From assembly GCF_018310535.1 (NCBI RefSeq), contig NZ_CP074102.1:7006001-7070000 (forward strand): a stretch of 64,000 bases of DNA. Reading direction: 5' to 3'. Positions within the stretch are counted from its first letter, which is position 1. Each line of letters opens with the position of its first letter. The notes beneath the pieces are model-generated. The model ran no database searches, was not told the origin of the DNA, and saw only the letters and a program-made list of their open reading frames with translations. Source of the stretch: Streptomyces mirabilis (GTDB taxonomy: Bacteria > Actinomycetota > Actinomycetes > Streptomycetales > Streptomycetaceae). Below are positions 16,441 through 24,977 of this stretch, one piece after another. The translations under genes and the position numbers were made by a program.

Positions 16441-16638
16441 TAGGCGATCGTCCGTTTCCGCCGCACCCGAACGGGGACGGGAACCGCGGCGGGAACCGAC
16501 ACGCCGGATCCCGCCGGGTGTCTTCCCCCAGGTGGTCGCGGTCCGTTAACTTCCGTGACTCATACGTCCCTTGCGGCCCGCTCGGGGCGTCTCGACCGCG
16601 GAGCGACAGCGCCCTGTGAGCCCCCGGGGGCACCCTTC

Positions 16639-17982
16639 ATGACACGCGCCATCTCCCTGCACCAGGTCAGCAAGTCGTATACGCGCGGTGTCCGCGTGGT
16701 GGAACGGCTGTCGCTGGACATCCGGCCGGGCGAGTTCCTCGTACTGCTCGGTCCCTCCGGCTGCGGCAAGTCGACCGTGCTGAGGATGATCGCCGGTCTG
16801 GAGGACGCCACTGAGGGCGAGGTGCGCCTCGACGGTGAGAACGCGGGCGATCTGCCGCCGTCCGAGCGGGACATGGCGATGGTCTTCCAGAACTTCGCCC
16901 TCTACCCGAGCATGACGGGCCGCGACAACATCGGCTTCCCGTTGCGCATCGAGACCCCCGGAGAGGACCCGCGTCCGCGTGTCGACGCCACCGCCCGGAT
17001 GCTCGGCATCGAGGACCTCCTCGACCGTTTCCCCCACCAGCTGTCGGGCGGCGAACGCCAGCGCGTGGCGATGGGCCGTGCGATCGCCCGCCACCCCTCC
17101 GCCTTCCTGATGGACGAGCCGCTCTCCAACCTCGACGCCAAGCTCCGTAACCACCTGCGCGCCGAGATCGCCTCGCTCACCAGGGAGTTGGGCGTCACCA
17201 CGGTGTACGTCACCCACGACCAGGCCGAGGCGTTGTCGCTCGGCGACCGGGTAGCCATCCTGCGCGGCGGCGTCCTCCAGCAACTGGGCACACCCCGTAC
17301 GGTCTACGCGCTGCCGGCGAACGTCTTCGTCGCCGCCTTCATCGGCACCCCGCGCATCAATCTGCTGCGCGGCCTGGTCCGGGCCCCGCTCGACGGGGCG
17401 ATGACGATCAGCCTCGGCAAGCAGTATCTGCCGCTGCGCGAGCCCTGGACGGTGGATCAGCGGTTGCTGCGGGTGCAGCAGGGCCGCGAGGTCATCGTCG
17501 GACTGCGTTCCGAGGCCGTCCGCCTGGCCAAGCCGTCGGAGGCCCGGCCCGGCGAGGTGGCGATCAGTGGTCTCGTCGAGCATGTGGAGTTCCAGGGGCA
17601 CGAGGTGCTCGTCCACTTCAACACCGGCTCGCGGCCCGCCTTCGTCCCGGACCTGGAGGCGCCGCGCCCGGTCCGCCCGGTCAGGCGCCGCCGTCGCGAG
17701 GGCTCGCTCCTCGACCGTCTCCGGGACCGCCGGGCCGGTCTGCGGGCCGGGCCGGTGGTCGACCTCGACGACCCCGCCGACGCGGGTCCGGCGCGTGACG
17801 ACGAGACACCGCCGGATGGCCGGCTCCCCGGCGATCTGGTCGTCCGCACCACCCCCGACTTCGACCTCCGGCACGGCATGCAGGTTCCCCTCCTCGTCGA
17901 CCTCGCCCATCTGTTCGTCTTCGACCGGCACGGCGAACGCATCTGCCCCGCTCCGGCGCGGCTGCCGGACCTGGACGAGTGA
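16639..17982 (+). CDS. Orphan ABC ATPase of the MalK/UgpC/MsiK type with TOBE domain
   Basis: 447 residues from ATG 16639 (MTRAISLHQVSKSYTRG). Walker A GPSGCGKST (38-46), signature LSGGERQRVAMGRA, Walker B SAFLMDEPLSNLD and H-loop TVYVTHDQAEAL are intact. The C-terminal TOBE/OB region starts near 240 (FIGTPRINLLRG), but from about 345 to 410 it holds an unusual insertion with RPVRRRRREGSLLDRLRDRRAG and an acidic Pro-rich run, longer than normal MalK. No permease or binding protein gene is adjacent, so it may energise importers encoded elsewhere, as MsiK does for sugars. Confidence 0.82.
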   Translation: MTRAISLHQVSKSYTRGVRVVERLSLDIRPGEFLVLLGPSGCGKSTVLRMIAGLEDATEGEVRLDGENAGDLPPSERDMAMVFQNFALYPSMTGRDNIGFPLRIETPGEDPRPRVDATARMLGIEDLLDRFPHQLSGGERQRVAMGRAIARHPSAFLMDEPLSNLDAKLRNHLRAEIASLTRELGVTTVYVTHDQAEALSLGDRVAILRGGVLQQLGTPRTVYALPANVFVAAFIGTPRINLLRGLVRAPLDGAMTISLGKQYLPLREPWTVDQRLLRVQQGREVIVGLRSEAVRLAKPSEARPGEVAISGLVEHVEFQGHEVLVHFNTGSRPAFVPDLEAPRPVRPVRRRRREGSLLDRLRDRRAGLRAGPVVDLDDPADAGPARDDETPPDGRLPGDLVVRTTPDFDLRHGMQVPLLVDLAHLFVFDRHGERICPAPARLPDLDE

Positions 17983-18022
17983 GGTGAGCAGGGTGAGTCG
18001 CGGGAAGACGTCTGGCGCCTGA

Positions 18023-18041
18023 AAACTAACACCGCTAGTTT
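18023..18041. promoter_or_regulatory. TetR-type operator in front of the aldehyde dehydrogenase gene
   Basis: AAACTAAC-ACC-GCTAGTTT, a 19-bp imperfect palindrome (7 of 8 arm positions). It is nearly the same site as at 23407-23425 between the TetR and acyl-CoA dehydrogenase genes, so one regulator probably controls both. Confidence 0.7.
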
Positions 18042-18096
18042 GTGGTTCGGACGACGCCGCGAGGCGGACGGCACGCCCCCGCCCGGGAGGAACACG

Positions 18097-19485
18097 ATGA
18101 AGGCACATGACGGCATGTACATCGACGGTGCTTGGCGCCCCGCCGCCGGGACGGACACGATCGAGGTCGTGAACCCGGTGGACGAACAGGTTGTCGGCAG
18201 GGTTCCGGCGGGCACGGCCGAGGACGTCGACATCGCCGTACGGGCCGCCCGCGCCGCCTTCCCGGCCTGGGCCGCGACCCCGCCCGCCGAGCGGGCCGCA
18301 CGGCTCGGTGCCCTGCGTGACGTCCTCACCGCACGCAAGGACGAGATCGCCGAGACGGTCACGGCGGAGCTCGGCTCCCCGCTGTCCTTCTCGCAGGCGG
18401 TCCACGCGACCGTACCGATCCTGGTCGCGGGCTCGTACGCCGGACTGGCGGCCTCCTACGCCTTCGAGGAGAAGGTCGGCAACTCGATCGTCTACCAGGA
18501 GCCGATCGGTGTGGTCGGCGCGATCACACCCTGGAACTACCCGCTGCACCAGATCGTCGCCAAGGTCGCCCCCGCGCTCGCGGCGGGCTGCACGGTCGTC
18601 CTGAAGCCCGCCGAGGACACCCCGCTCACCGCCCAGCTCTTCGCGGAGGCGGTCGCGGAGGCGGGTGTCCCGGCCGGCGTCTTCAACCTCGTCACCGGCC
18701 TCGGCCCGGTCGCGGGCCAGGCCCTCGCCGAACACCCGGACGTGGACCTGGTCTCCTTCACGGGGTCCACGGCGGTGGGGCGGCGGATCGGAGCGACGGC
18801 CGGTGCGGCGGTCAAGCGGGTCGCCCTCGAACTCGGCGGCAAGTCCGCCAACGTCATCCTGCCGAGCGCCGACCTCGCCAAGGCCGTCAACGTCGGCGTC
18901 GCCAACGTGATGTCCAACTCCGGCCAGACGTGCAGCGCCTGGACCCGCATGCTCGTGCACGCCGCGCAGTACGAGGAGGCGGTCGAACTCGCCGCGACCG
19001 CCGCGGCGAAGTACGGGGACCGCATCGGACCGGTCGTCAACGCCAAGCAGCAGGCGCGGGTGCGCGGTTACATCGAGAAGGGCGTCGCCGAGGGCGCCCG
19101 GCTGGTCGCGGGCGGCCCCGAATCCCCGCGCGAGCAAGGGTATTTCGTCCAGCCGACCGTCTTCGCGGACGTCACCCCCGAGATGACGATCGCGCAGGAG
19201 GAGATCTTCGGCCCGGTGCTGTCGGTGATCCCGTACGAGGACGAGGAGGACGCCGTCCGGATCGCCAACGGCACGGTGTACGGGCTCGCGGGCGCGGTGT
19301 GGGCGGGTGACGAGGCCGAGGCGGTCGCCTTCGCGCGACGGCTCGACACCGGTCAGGTCGACATCAACGGCGGCCGGTTCAACCCCAGTGCCCCGTTCGG
19401 CGGTTACAAGCAGTCGGGGGTCGGACGAGAACTGGGCGCGCACGGCCTGTCCGAGTACCTCCAGACGAAGTCCCTCCAGTTCTAG
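18097..19485 (+). CDS. NAD(P)+-dependent aldehyde dehydrogenase
   Basis: 462 residues from ATG 18097 with SD GGGAGG. Oxidises an aldehyde to the acid. The catalytic Glu is in [10 protein letters not shown] and the nucleophilic Cys in [12 protein letters not shown]; the NAD-binding motifs [20 protein letters not shown] and [11 protein letters not shown] and the C-terminal [14 protein letters not shown] are present. It belongs to the betaine-aldehyde/broad-specificity class rather than a named enzyme. The alcohol dehydrogenase gene follows 75 bases later on the same strand, and a shared TetR operator precedes it, which suggests an alcohol to aldehyde to acid oxidation path feeding acyl-CoA degradation. 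Confidence 0.93.
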   Translation: MKAHDGMYIDGAWRPAAGTDTIEVVNPVDEQVVGRVPAGTAEDVDIAVRAARAAFPAWAATPPAERAARLGALRDVLTARKDEIAETVTAELGSPLSFSQAVHATVPILVAGSYAGLAASYAFEEKVGNSIVYQEPIGVVGAITPWNYPLHQIVAKVAPALAAGCTVVLKPAEDTPLTAQLFAEAVAEAGVPAGVFNLVTGLGPVAGQALAEHPDVDLVSFTGSTAVGRRIGATAGAAVKRVALELGGKSANVILPSADLAKAVNVGVANVMSNSGQTCSAWTRMLVHAAQYEEAVELAATAAAKYGDRIGPVVNAKQQARVRGYIEKGVAEGARLVAGGPESPREQGYFVQPTVFADVTPEMTIAQEEIFGPVLSVIPYEDEEDAVRIANGTVYGLAGAVWAGDEAEAVAFARRLDTGQVDINGGRFNPSAPFGGYKQSGVGRELGAHGLSEYLQTKSLQF

Positions 19486-19490
19486 CCCGT

Positions 19491-19535
19491 TCCACTCCAT
19501 CCCACTCCACTCCACTCCCTTCCAGTCAGTTCCAG
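19491..19535. repeat. CCACT-type pentanucleotide low-complexity tract
   Basis: Between the aldehyde and alcohol dehydrogenase genes the plus strand runs through TCCACTCCATCCCACTCCAC and further TCCACT/TTCCAG units, almost free of G. It may be a slippage-generated spacer within the operon. Confidence 0.5.
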
Positions 19536-19560
19536 AGTTCTGGGCCCGAGGAGCTTTTAC

Positions 19561-20643
19561 GTGGTTCGCGCTGCCGTACTTCCCGCCGTGGGCGCTCCCC
19601 TGGAGATCGCCGAGATCGACCTCCCGGAACCCGGTCCCGGCCAGGTCCGCGTCAGGCTGGCCGCCGCCGGCGTCTGTCACTCCGACCTCTCGCTGTCCGA
19701 CGGCACCATGAGGGTGCCCGTCCCCGCCGTCCTCGGCCACGAGGGTGCCGGGACCGTCGTCTCCGTCGGGGAGGGCGTGACGGGTGTCGCACCCGGTGAC
19801 GGAGTCGTCCTCAACTGGGCACCCTCCTGCGGCAGTTGCCACGCCTGCTCGCTGGGGGAGGTGTGGCTGTGCGCCAACGCGCTGAGCGGCGCGGGGGACG
19901 TGTACGCGCGGCGCGCCTCCGACGGGAGCGATCTCCATCCCGGGCTGAACGTCGCCGCGTTCGCCGAGGAGACCGTCGTGGCCGCCGGCTGCGTACTCCC
20001 CGTCCCGGACGGCATCCCCCTCACCGACGCCGCCCTCCTCGGCTGCGCCGTCCTCACCGGGTACGGCGCCGTCCACCACTCGGCGCGGGTCCGTGCCGGA
20101 GAGACCGTCGCCGTGTTCGGGGTGGGCGGGGTGGGGCTCGCGGCGCTCCAGGCGGCGCGGATCGCGGACGCGTCGCAGGTCATCGCGGTGGACATCTCTC
20201 CGGAGAAGGAGTCACTGGCACGCGAGGCCGGCGCCACGCACTACGTCGTCGCCTCCGACACCACCGCCCGCGAGATCCGCTCCCTCACCGGCAAGCAGGG
20301 CGTCGACGTCGCCGTCGAGTGTGTGGGCCGTGCCGTGACCATTCGCGCGGCCTGGGACTCCACCCGCCGCGGCGGCCGTACGACGGTCGTCGGCATCGGC
20401 GGCAAGGACCAGCAGGTCACCTTCAACGCCCTGGAGATCTTCCACTGGGGCCGTACGCTGTCCGGCTGTGTGTACGGCAACTCCGACCCTGCGCGGGACC
20501 TGCCGGTGCTGGCGGAGCATGTTCGGGCGGGGCGTCTGGATCTGGGGATGCTGGTGACCGAGCGGATCGGGCTGGACGGGATCGCCGGGGCGTTCGAGAA
20601 CATGGTGGCGGGGAAGGGCGGGCGAGCGCTGGTGGTGTTCTAG
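19561..20643 (+). CDS. Zn-dependent alcohol dehydrogenase, class III-like MDR
   Basis: 360 residues, GTG at 19561 with GAGGAG eleven bases upstream. Catalytic zinc ligands are the Cys in GVCHSD and His in GHEGAG; the structural zinc loop is CGSCHACSLGEVWLC (C-x2-C-x2-C-x7-C). The Rossmann motif is VFGVGGVGLAALQAARIA, followed by VIAVDIS, whose Asp favours NAD+. It should oxidise a primary alcohol to the aldehyde used by the upstream dehydrogenase. The two genes appear to be one operon under the 18023 operator. Confidence 0.92.
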   Translation: MVRAAVLPAVGAPLEIAEIDLPEPGPGQVRVRLAAAGVCHSDLSLSDGTMRVPVPAVLGHEGAGTVVSVGEGVTGVAPGDGVVLNWAPSCGSCHACSLGEVWLCANALSGAGDVYARRASDGSDLHPGLNVAAFAEETVVAAGCVLPVPDGIPLTDAALLGCAVLTGYGAVHHSARVRAGETVAVFGVGGVGLAALQAARIADASQVIAVDISPEKESLAREAGATHYVVASDTTAREIRSLTGKQGVDVAVECVGRAVTIRAAWDSTRRGGRTTVVGIGGKDQQVTFNALEIFHWGRTLSGCVYGNSDPARDLPVLAEHVRAGRLDLGMLVTERIGLDGIAGAFENMVAGKGGRALVVF

Positions 20644-20664
20644 GGCAGATCGGCCGGGCAGGCC

Positions 20665-21636
20665 CTAGCCCCGGGTGGCGTGGTCGTCCGCGGTTGGGTG
20701 AGGGCTGGTCGTGCGGCTTCCCGCGTCCCTGACAGCCTTGGACCGGGGGCGGGAGCGGGACACCGCTACCCCGGTCAGGCACAGTGCGCCGCCCGCCAGG
20801 GTGAGCAGCGCCGGTACCTCGTCGAGGAACAGCCAGGACATCGCGACGACGAGCGCGGGCACCGCGTAGGTGGTCGCGCCCATGCGGCTCGCGGTGGTCC
20901 GGGCCAGCGCGTACGCCCAGGTCGTGAACGCCAGCGCGGTCGGGAAGACCCCCAGGTAGAGCACGTTGAGGGTGGCGGAGGCGGGCGCGTCCGCCACGTC
21001 GTGGACCAGCTGTCCCGCGAACGGCAGGCACACCACGGCCCCGACCAGACAGCCGAACGTGGTCACCTGGAGGGCGCTCGCCCGCCCGAGCGCCGGCTTC
21101 TGCGCGACGACCCCCGCCGCGTAGCCGACGGCGGCGAGCAGACACAGGACCACCCCGAGCACCGAGGAACCGCCCTCGCCGGACATCGACAGCCCCACCG
21201 CGACCGCCCCCGCGAACGACACCGCCATGCCCGCGAGCAGCCGCGGCGGCATCGCGTCGCCGAGCAGCCGGGAGCCGAGCAGCGCGATGAGGATCGGGCC
21301 GATGTTCACGACCAGCGCCGCCGTGCCGGCGTCCACCTGCTGCTCACCCCAGTTGAGCACCACCATGTAGAAGCCGAACCAGAGCAGGCCGGATATCGCG
21401 ATCCCGCGCCAGGCCGCGCGCGGCGGCCACCCCTCCCTGCGTACGAGACAGAGGGCGCCCAGCGTGACCGAGCCTGCCAGCAGCCGCCCGAGTGCCAGCG
21501 CGCCCGGCGAGTACGCCGCGCCCGCGCTGCGGATCGACACGAAGGCGGAGGCCCACAGCACGACCGTGACGGTCGCGGCGCCCGCGGCGAGCAGCTCCGC
21601 GCGACGGGCGGGCGCGGGGGAAGCGGCGTTCATCAT
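20665..21636 (-). CDS. EamA/DMT family permease
   Basis: 323 residues from the tandem ATGs at 21636/21633. Ten membrane segments in two EamA repeats (starting LAAGAATVTVVLWASAFVSIRSAGAAYSPGALALGR and LGVVLCLLAAVGYAAGVVAQKPALG), with the family's conserved RxxxG ends. It probably exports a metabolite or amino acid. The ArsR-family gene 71 bases upstream on the same strand probably shares its transcript and controls it. Long open frames continue upstream but begin inside the regulator and are shadows. Confidence 0.85.
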   Translation of the reverse strand: MMNAASPAPARRAELLAAGAATVTVVLWASAFVSIRSAGAAYSPGALALGRLLAGSVTLGALCLVRREGWPPRAAWRGIAISGLLWFGFYMVVLNWGEQQVDAGTAALVVNIGPILIALLGSRLLGDAMPPRLLAGMAVSFAGAVAVGLSMSGEGGSSVLGVVLCLLAAVGYAAGVVAQKPALGRASALQVTTFGCLVGAVVCLPFAGQLVHDVADAPASATLNVLYLGVFPTALAFTTWAYALARTTASRMGATTYAVPALVVAMSWLFLDEVPALLTLAGGALCLTGVAVSRSRPRSKAVRDAGSRTTSPHPTADDHATRG

Positions 21637-21707
21637 GGTCCCGAGGGTAGGTGGGGTACGGGGGAAAGGGCTCGCGGATTTCGGACGCCGCGGTGGGGTG
21701 TGGTCGC

Positions 21708-22421
21708 TCAGTGGAGTGCCGTTGCCTCGATGCCCAGGAGTTCCGCGAAGGCCCGCTCGCCGTCCGGCGTGACCTTGACCGCGCGCTCCGAGCCGATACG
21801 TACGCACCAGTGGGCGTCCAGGGCGTGGCGGCACAGGGCCGCGCCTGCGGTACCCGCGAGGTGGGGGCGGCGTTCGGTCCAGTCGAGGCAGGCGCGGGTG
21901 AGGGGGCGGCGGCCGGTGCGGTTCAGGTCGATGCCTGTCTCGTCGAACCATCGCAGGCCCGCGTCCGTGAGCGCGAACCCGGTGTCCTGGCGGAGCAGGC
22001 CGCGGTGGGTGAGTGCGTCGGTGAGGGTGATGCCGAGACGGCCCGCGAGGTGGTCGTAACACGTGCGGGCGCGGGCCATCGCGGAGCCCGTTCCGGCTTC
22101 CCGCAGGGTGCGGGGGCGTCGGGTGGAGTCGGGTGCGACCTGGGCGGCGAGGTCCTCGACGAGTTGGGCGACGTGAGGGTCCGCGAGCCGCACGTAGCGG
22201 TGTCGGCCCTGTCGTTCCTCGGCGAGCAGGCCGCCGGCGACGAGCTTGCCCAGGTGTTCGCTGGCCGTCGAGGGGGCGACGTGGGCGTGCCTGGCCAGTT
22301 CCCCCGCGGTCCAGGCGCGGCCGTCGAGCAGGGTGAGCAGGAAGGTGGCGCGGGTCTCGTCCGCGAACATTGCGGCCAGCGCGGCGAGTCCCGGTGCGAC
22401 CGGATCCGTCGACCTCGTCAT
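21708..22421 (-). CDS. ArsR family winged-helix regulator
   Basis: 237 residues from ATG 22421 (MTRSTDPVAPGL); ATGs at 22430/22433 are alternatives. The winged helix occupies about residues 8-95: ALAAMFADETRATFLLTLLDGRAWTAGELARHAHVAPSTASEHLGKLVAGGLLAEERQGRHRYVRL. No ArsR metal-binding Cys cluster (ELCVCDL) is present, so it is not a classical metal sensor. The C-terminal 140 residues (HLAGRLGITLTDALTHRGLL, FDETGIDLNRTGRRPLTRACLDWTERRPHL) form an extra domain seen in a set of actinobacterial homologues. It lies upstream of the EamA gene and behind a perfect 11-bp inverted repeat. Confidence 0.85.
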   Translation of the reverse strand: MTRSTDPVAPGLAALAAMFADETRATFLLTLLDGRAWTAGELARHAHVAPSTASEHLGKLVAGGLLAEERQGRHRYVRLADPHVAQLVEDLAAQVAPDSTRRPRTLREAGTGSAMARARTCYDHLAGRLGITLTDALTHRGLLRQDTGFALTDAGLRWFDETGIDLNRTGRRPLTRACLDWTERRPHLAGTAGAALCRHALDAHWCVRIGSERAVKVTPDGERAFAELLGIEATALH

Positions 22422-22441
22422 GCCACCCATCATCCGCCCTC

Positions 22442-22467
22442 GACCGTTCGGCCTTCGCCGAACGGTC
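22442..22467. promoter_or_regulatory. Perfect inverted repeat upstream of the ArsR-type gene
   Basis: GACCGTTCGGC-CTTC-GCCGAACGGTC: 11-bp perfect arms with a 4-base centre, 21 bases upstream of the ATG. Position suggests an autoregulatory operator; an RNA hairpin in the leader is the alternative. Confidence 0.55.
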
Positions 22468-22500
22468 TCCGGGCCGCGGGGGTTCTTCGGCCGCGGGTGA

Positions 22501-22654
22501 GTGGGGGCTGACCGCTCAGTTCCCCGCGGCCCCCAAGACGGGGCTTCGCCCCGCATCCCCCGCCCGCCCGACGCTCTTCGGATGCCGGGCGGTGGGGCGC
22601 CGGGGCGCAGCCCCGTGCCCCGGGGGCGCGGGGAACTGCGCGCCAAGCCCCCAC
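22501..22654. repeat. Composite inverted-repeat element of a dispersed intergenic family
   Basis: The 317-base gap between the ArsR and TetR genes holds an element whose ends are inverted: GTGGGGGCT (22501-22509) with AGCCCCCAC (22646-22654), and CAGTTCCCCGCG (22517-22528) with CGCGGGGAACTG (22627-22638). Between them are smaller G/C hairpins such as GGGGCTTCGCCCC. The CGCGGGGAACTGCGCG core recurs at 28018-28033 and a related form at 37951-37980. It follows the TetR stop and may terminate that transcript. Confidence 0.6.
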
Positions 22655-22738
22655 TCACCCGCAGCCAACTAGCCCACCCGGGGTCGGCGGGGGCGGGATC
22701 AAACAGCCTCGGCGCCGTCAGCCGTCAGCCGTCAGCCG

Positions 22739-23380
22739 TCAGCCGTCTCCCGTCACCCTCCCGAACTGCTCCGTCAACCCGTCCAGCAACGCCCCGAGCC
22801 CCACCTCGAAGGCCCGCTCGTCCACCTTCTCCTGCTGCTCGGCGAGCAGGTGGGCCTGCCCGAGGTGGGGATAGTCGGCGGGGTCGTACGCACTCTCGTC
22901 GTCGACGAAACCGCCGGCGAAGGACCCGAGGGCGGAGCCCATGATGAAGTAGCGCATCAGGGCGCCGATCGACGTGGCCTGGGCCGGTGGCCAGCCGGCG
23001 TCGACCATCGCGCCGAAGACGGCGTCCGCGAGGCGCAGCCCGGCGGGTCGGCGCCCGGGACCGCGGGCGAGGACCGGGACGATGTTCGGGTGGTCGCGCA
23101 GCGCCGCCCGATAGGACACGGCCCAGTCGTGCAGGGCGGTACGCCACTCCCGCCCGTCCTCGAACATCGACAGGTCGACCTGCGCGCTCACGGAGTCCGC
23201 GACCGCTTCCAGGATCTGGTCCTTGGTGCGGAAGTGGTTGTAGAGGGAGGGCCCGCTCACGCCCAGTTCGGCGGCGAGCCGCCGCGTGGAGACGGCGGCC
23301 AGACCCTCCGCGTCCACCAGGGCCCGTGCCGTGTCGACGATCCGGTCGGTGCTCAGGAGGGGCTTGCGCGGTCGGGCCAT
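22739..23380 (-). CDS. TetR family regulator of the alcohol/acyl-CoA oxidation genes
   Basis: 213 residues from ATG 23380 (MARPRKPLLSTDRIVDTARAL). The start has no SD, but a TACTAT -10-like hexamer lies about ten bases upstream, so the message may be leaderless. The helix-turn-helix is LAAVSTRRLAAELGVSGPSLYNHFRTKDQILEAV. The C-terminal domain (GREWRTALHDWAVSYRAALRDHPNIVPVLARGPG) is of the TetR_C_33-like type. It is divergent from an acyl-CoA dehydrogenase gene, with a 19-bp palindrome between them that recurs in front of the aldehyde dehydrogenase gene. In many actinobacteria such regulators sense acyl-CoA thioesters; that is inference here. Confidence 0.88.
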   Translation of the reverse strand: MARPRKPLLSTDRIVDTARALVDAEGLAAVSTRRLAAELGVSGPSLYNHFRTKDQILEAVADSVSAQVDLSMFEDGREWRTALHDWAVSYRAALRDHPNIVPVLARGPGRRPAGLRLADAVFGAMVDAGWPPAQATSIGALMRYFIMGSALGSFAGGFVDDESAYDPADYPHLGQAHLLAEQQEKVDERAFEVGLGALLDGLTEQFGRVTGDG

Positions 23381-23406
23381 GGCGCACATAGTAGGGCTGC
23401 GGACTT

Positions 23407-23425
23407 AAACTAGCAGTGCTAATTT
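23407..23425. promoter_or_regulatory. TetR operator between the regulator and acyl-CoA dehydrogenase genes
   Basis: AAACTAGC-AGT-GCTAATTT, a 19-bp imperfect palindrome (7 of 8 arm positions) in the 84-bp divergent region. On the minus strand it overlaps the -35 area of the TetR promoter. It matches the site at 18023-18041. Confidence 0.75.
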
Positions 23426-23464
23426 AGCTTTTCGAATGTACGGCTTTCAAGTGGGGTGACCGTC

Positions 23465-24616
23465 ATGAACCTGGAGCTCAGCGAGGAGCAGACCGCCGTC
23501 CGGCAACTCGCCAAGGACTTCGTGGACCGCGAGATCGCCCCTCATGTCGTCGAGTGGGACCGCGCGGAGGAGGTCGACCGCTCGCTCGTGAAGAAGCTCG
23601 GCGAGGTCGGCTTCCTCGGGCTCACCGTCGACGAGGAGTACGGCGGCAGCGGCGGCGACCACCTCGCCTACTGCCTCGTGACGGAGGAACTGGGCCGCGG
23701 TGACTCCTCCGTGCGCGGCATCGTCTCCGTCTCACTCGGTCTCGTGGCCAAGACGATCGCGTACTGGGGGAGTGAGGAGCAGAAGCGGCAGTGGCTGCCG
23801 GGGCTGACCTCCGGCGCGTACGTGGGCTGCTTCGGTCTCACCGAGCCCGGCACCGGCTCGGACGCGGGCAACCTGACGACGAAGGCCGTGCGCGACGGCG
23901 ACGACTACGTCATCAACGGCACCAAGATGTTCATCACCAACGGGACCTGGGCCGATGTCGTCCTGCTCTTCGCCCGCTCCACCGACGCGCCCGGCCACAA
24001 GGGCGTCTCCGCCTTCCTCGTGCCGACCGACACCCCCGGCCTGACCCGCCGCACCATCCACGGCAAGCTCGGCCTGCGCGGCCAGGCCACCGCCGAACTC
24101 GTCCTGGAGGACGTACGCGTACCCGCGAGCGCCCTGCTCGCGCCCGAGGGCAAGGGGTTCTCCGTGGCCATGTCGGCCCTGGCCAAGGGCCGGATGTCGG
24201 TCGCGGCCGGGTGTGTCGGCATCGCCCAGGCGGCCCTGGACGTCGCCGTGCGGTACGCGACCGAGCGGGAGCAGTTCGGGAAGACCATCGCGCACCACCA
24301 GCTCGTCCAGGAACTGATCAGCGACATCGCCGTCGACGTGGACGCGGCGCGGCTGCTGACCTGGCGGGTCGCCGATCTCGTCGACCGCGGACTGCCCTTC
24401 GCCACGGAGTCGTCGAAGGCAAAGCTCTTCGCCTCCGAGGCCGCCGTGCGCGCCGCGAACAACGCCCTCCAGGTCTTCGGCGGCTACGGCTACATCGACG
24501 AGTACCCGGCGGGCAAGCTGCTGCGCGACGCCCGTGTGATGACCCTCTACGAAGGCACCAGCCAGATACAGAAGCTGGTCATCGGGCGTGCGCTGACGGG
24601 GGTTTCCGCCTTCTGA
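23465..24616 (+). CDS. Acyl-CoA dehydrogenase
   Basis: 383 residues, ATG 23465 with GGGGTG upstream; the GTG at 23456 is an alternative. FAD-dependent alpha,beta-desaturation of an acyl-CoA. The family signatures CFGLTEPGTGSDAGNL, KMFITNGTWADVVLLFA and the C-terminal QVFGGYGYIDEYPAGKLLRDARVMTLYEGTSQIQKLVIGR are complete. The expected catalytic base is the Glu of LYEGTSQ. It resembles short/branched-chain enzymes. It is divergent from its probable TetR repressor. Confidence 0.94.
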   Translation: MNLELSEEQTAVRQLAKDFVDREIAPHVVEWDRAEEVDRSLVKKLGEVGFLGLTVDEEYGGSGGDHLAYCLVTEELGRGDSSVRGIVSVSLGLVAKTIAYWGSEEQKRQWLPGLTSGAYVGCFGLTEPGTGSDAGNLTTKAVRDGDDYVINGTKMFITNGTWADVVLLFARSTDAPGHKGVSAFLVPTDTPGLTRRTIHGKLGLRGQATAELVLEDVRVPASALLAPEGKGFSVAMSALAKGRMSVAAGCVGIAQAALDVAVRYATEREQFGKTIAHHQLVQELISDIAVDVDAARLLTWRVADLVDRGLPFATESSKAKLFASEAAVRAANNALQVFGGYGYIDEYPAGKLLRDARVMTLYEGTSQIQKLVIGRALTGVSAF

Positions 24617-24686
24617 GTACGCCCGCACGCGGTACTGAGTACGTGGGCGGATGCGGCGGCGGCCGCGTCCGCCGACCCTTGTCCCC

Positions 24687-24917
24687 ATGAGTGAGACACC
24701 CGTCAAGCATCTGAACACGGCGGCCTTCTACGGCCAGGCCGTGGCCTCCTTCTCCGTCGCCATGGTGGCGACCGCCGTCGGCATCTACAAGCTGCACGCC
24801 GACGCCTGGGTGCGCGCCTTTCTGGCCATCGCCGTCCTCTATCTGGTGACGTCGTCCTTCACGCTGGCCAAGGTGATCCGTGACCGTCAGGACGCGGGCG
24901 CCGACCGGGCACGCTAA
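24687..24917 (+). CDS. YiaA/YiaB family small membrane protein
   Basis: 76 residues from ATG 24687. Two membrane helices: AAFYGQAVASFSVAMVATAVGIYKL and AWVRAFLAIAVLYLVTSSFTLAKVIRD, the layout and sequence style of the YiaA/YiaB family. A short charged tail (RDRQDAGADRAR) follows. Function unknown. It lies 70 bases after the acyl-CoA dehydrogenase stop and may be read from the same transcript. Confidence 0.85.
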   Translation: MSETPVKHLNTAAFYGQAVASFSVAMVATAVGIYKLHADAWVRAFLAIAVLYLVTSSFTLAKVIRDRQDAGADRAR

Positions 24918-24977
24918 GCGCCCGCTCACCTTCGGCGGTATGGTGTACCTCCTGTCAGCGAGAGGGGCGAACCAGCG

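Noticed and set aside
16546..20079. Minus-strand ORF of 1177 codons opposite the ATPase and dehydrogenase genes
   Set aside because: It crosses two well-supported genes and their intergenic region on the other strand and has no recognisable motif.
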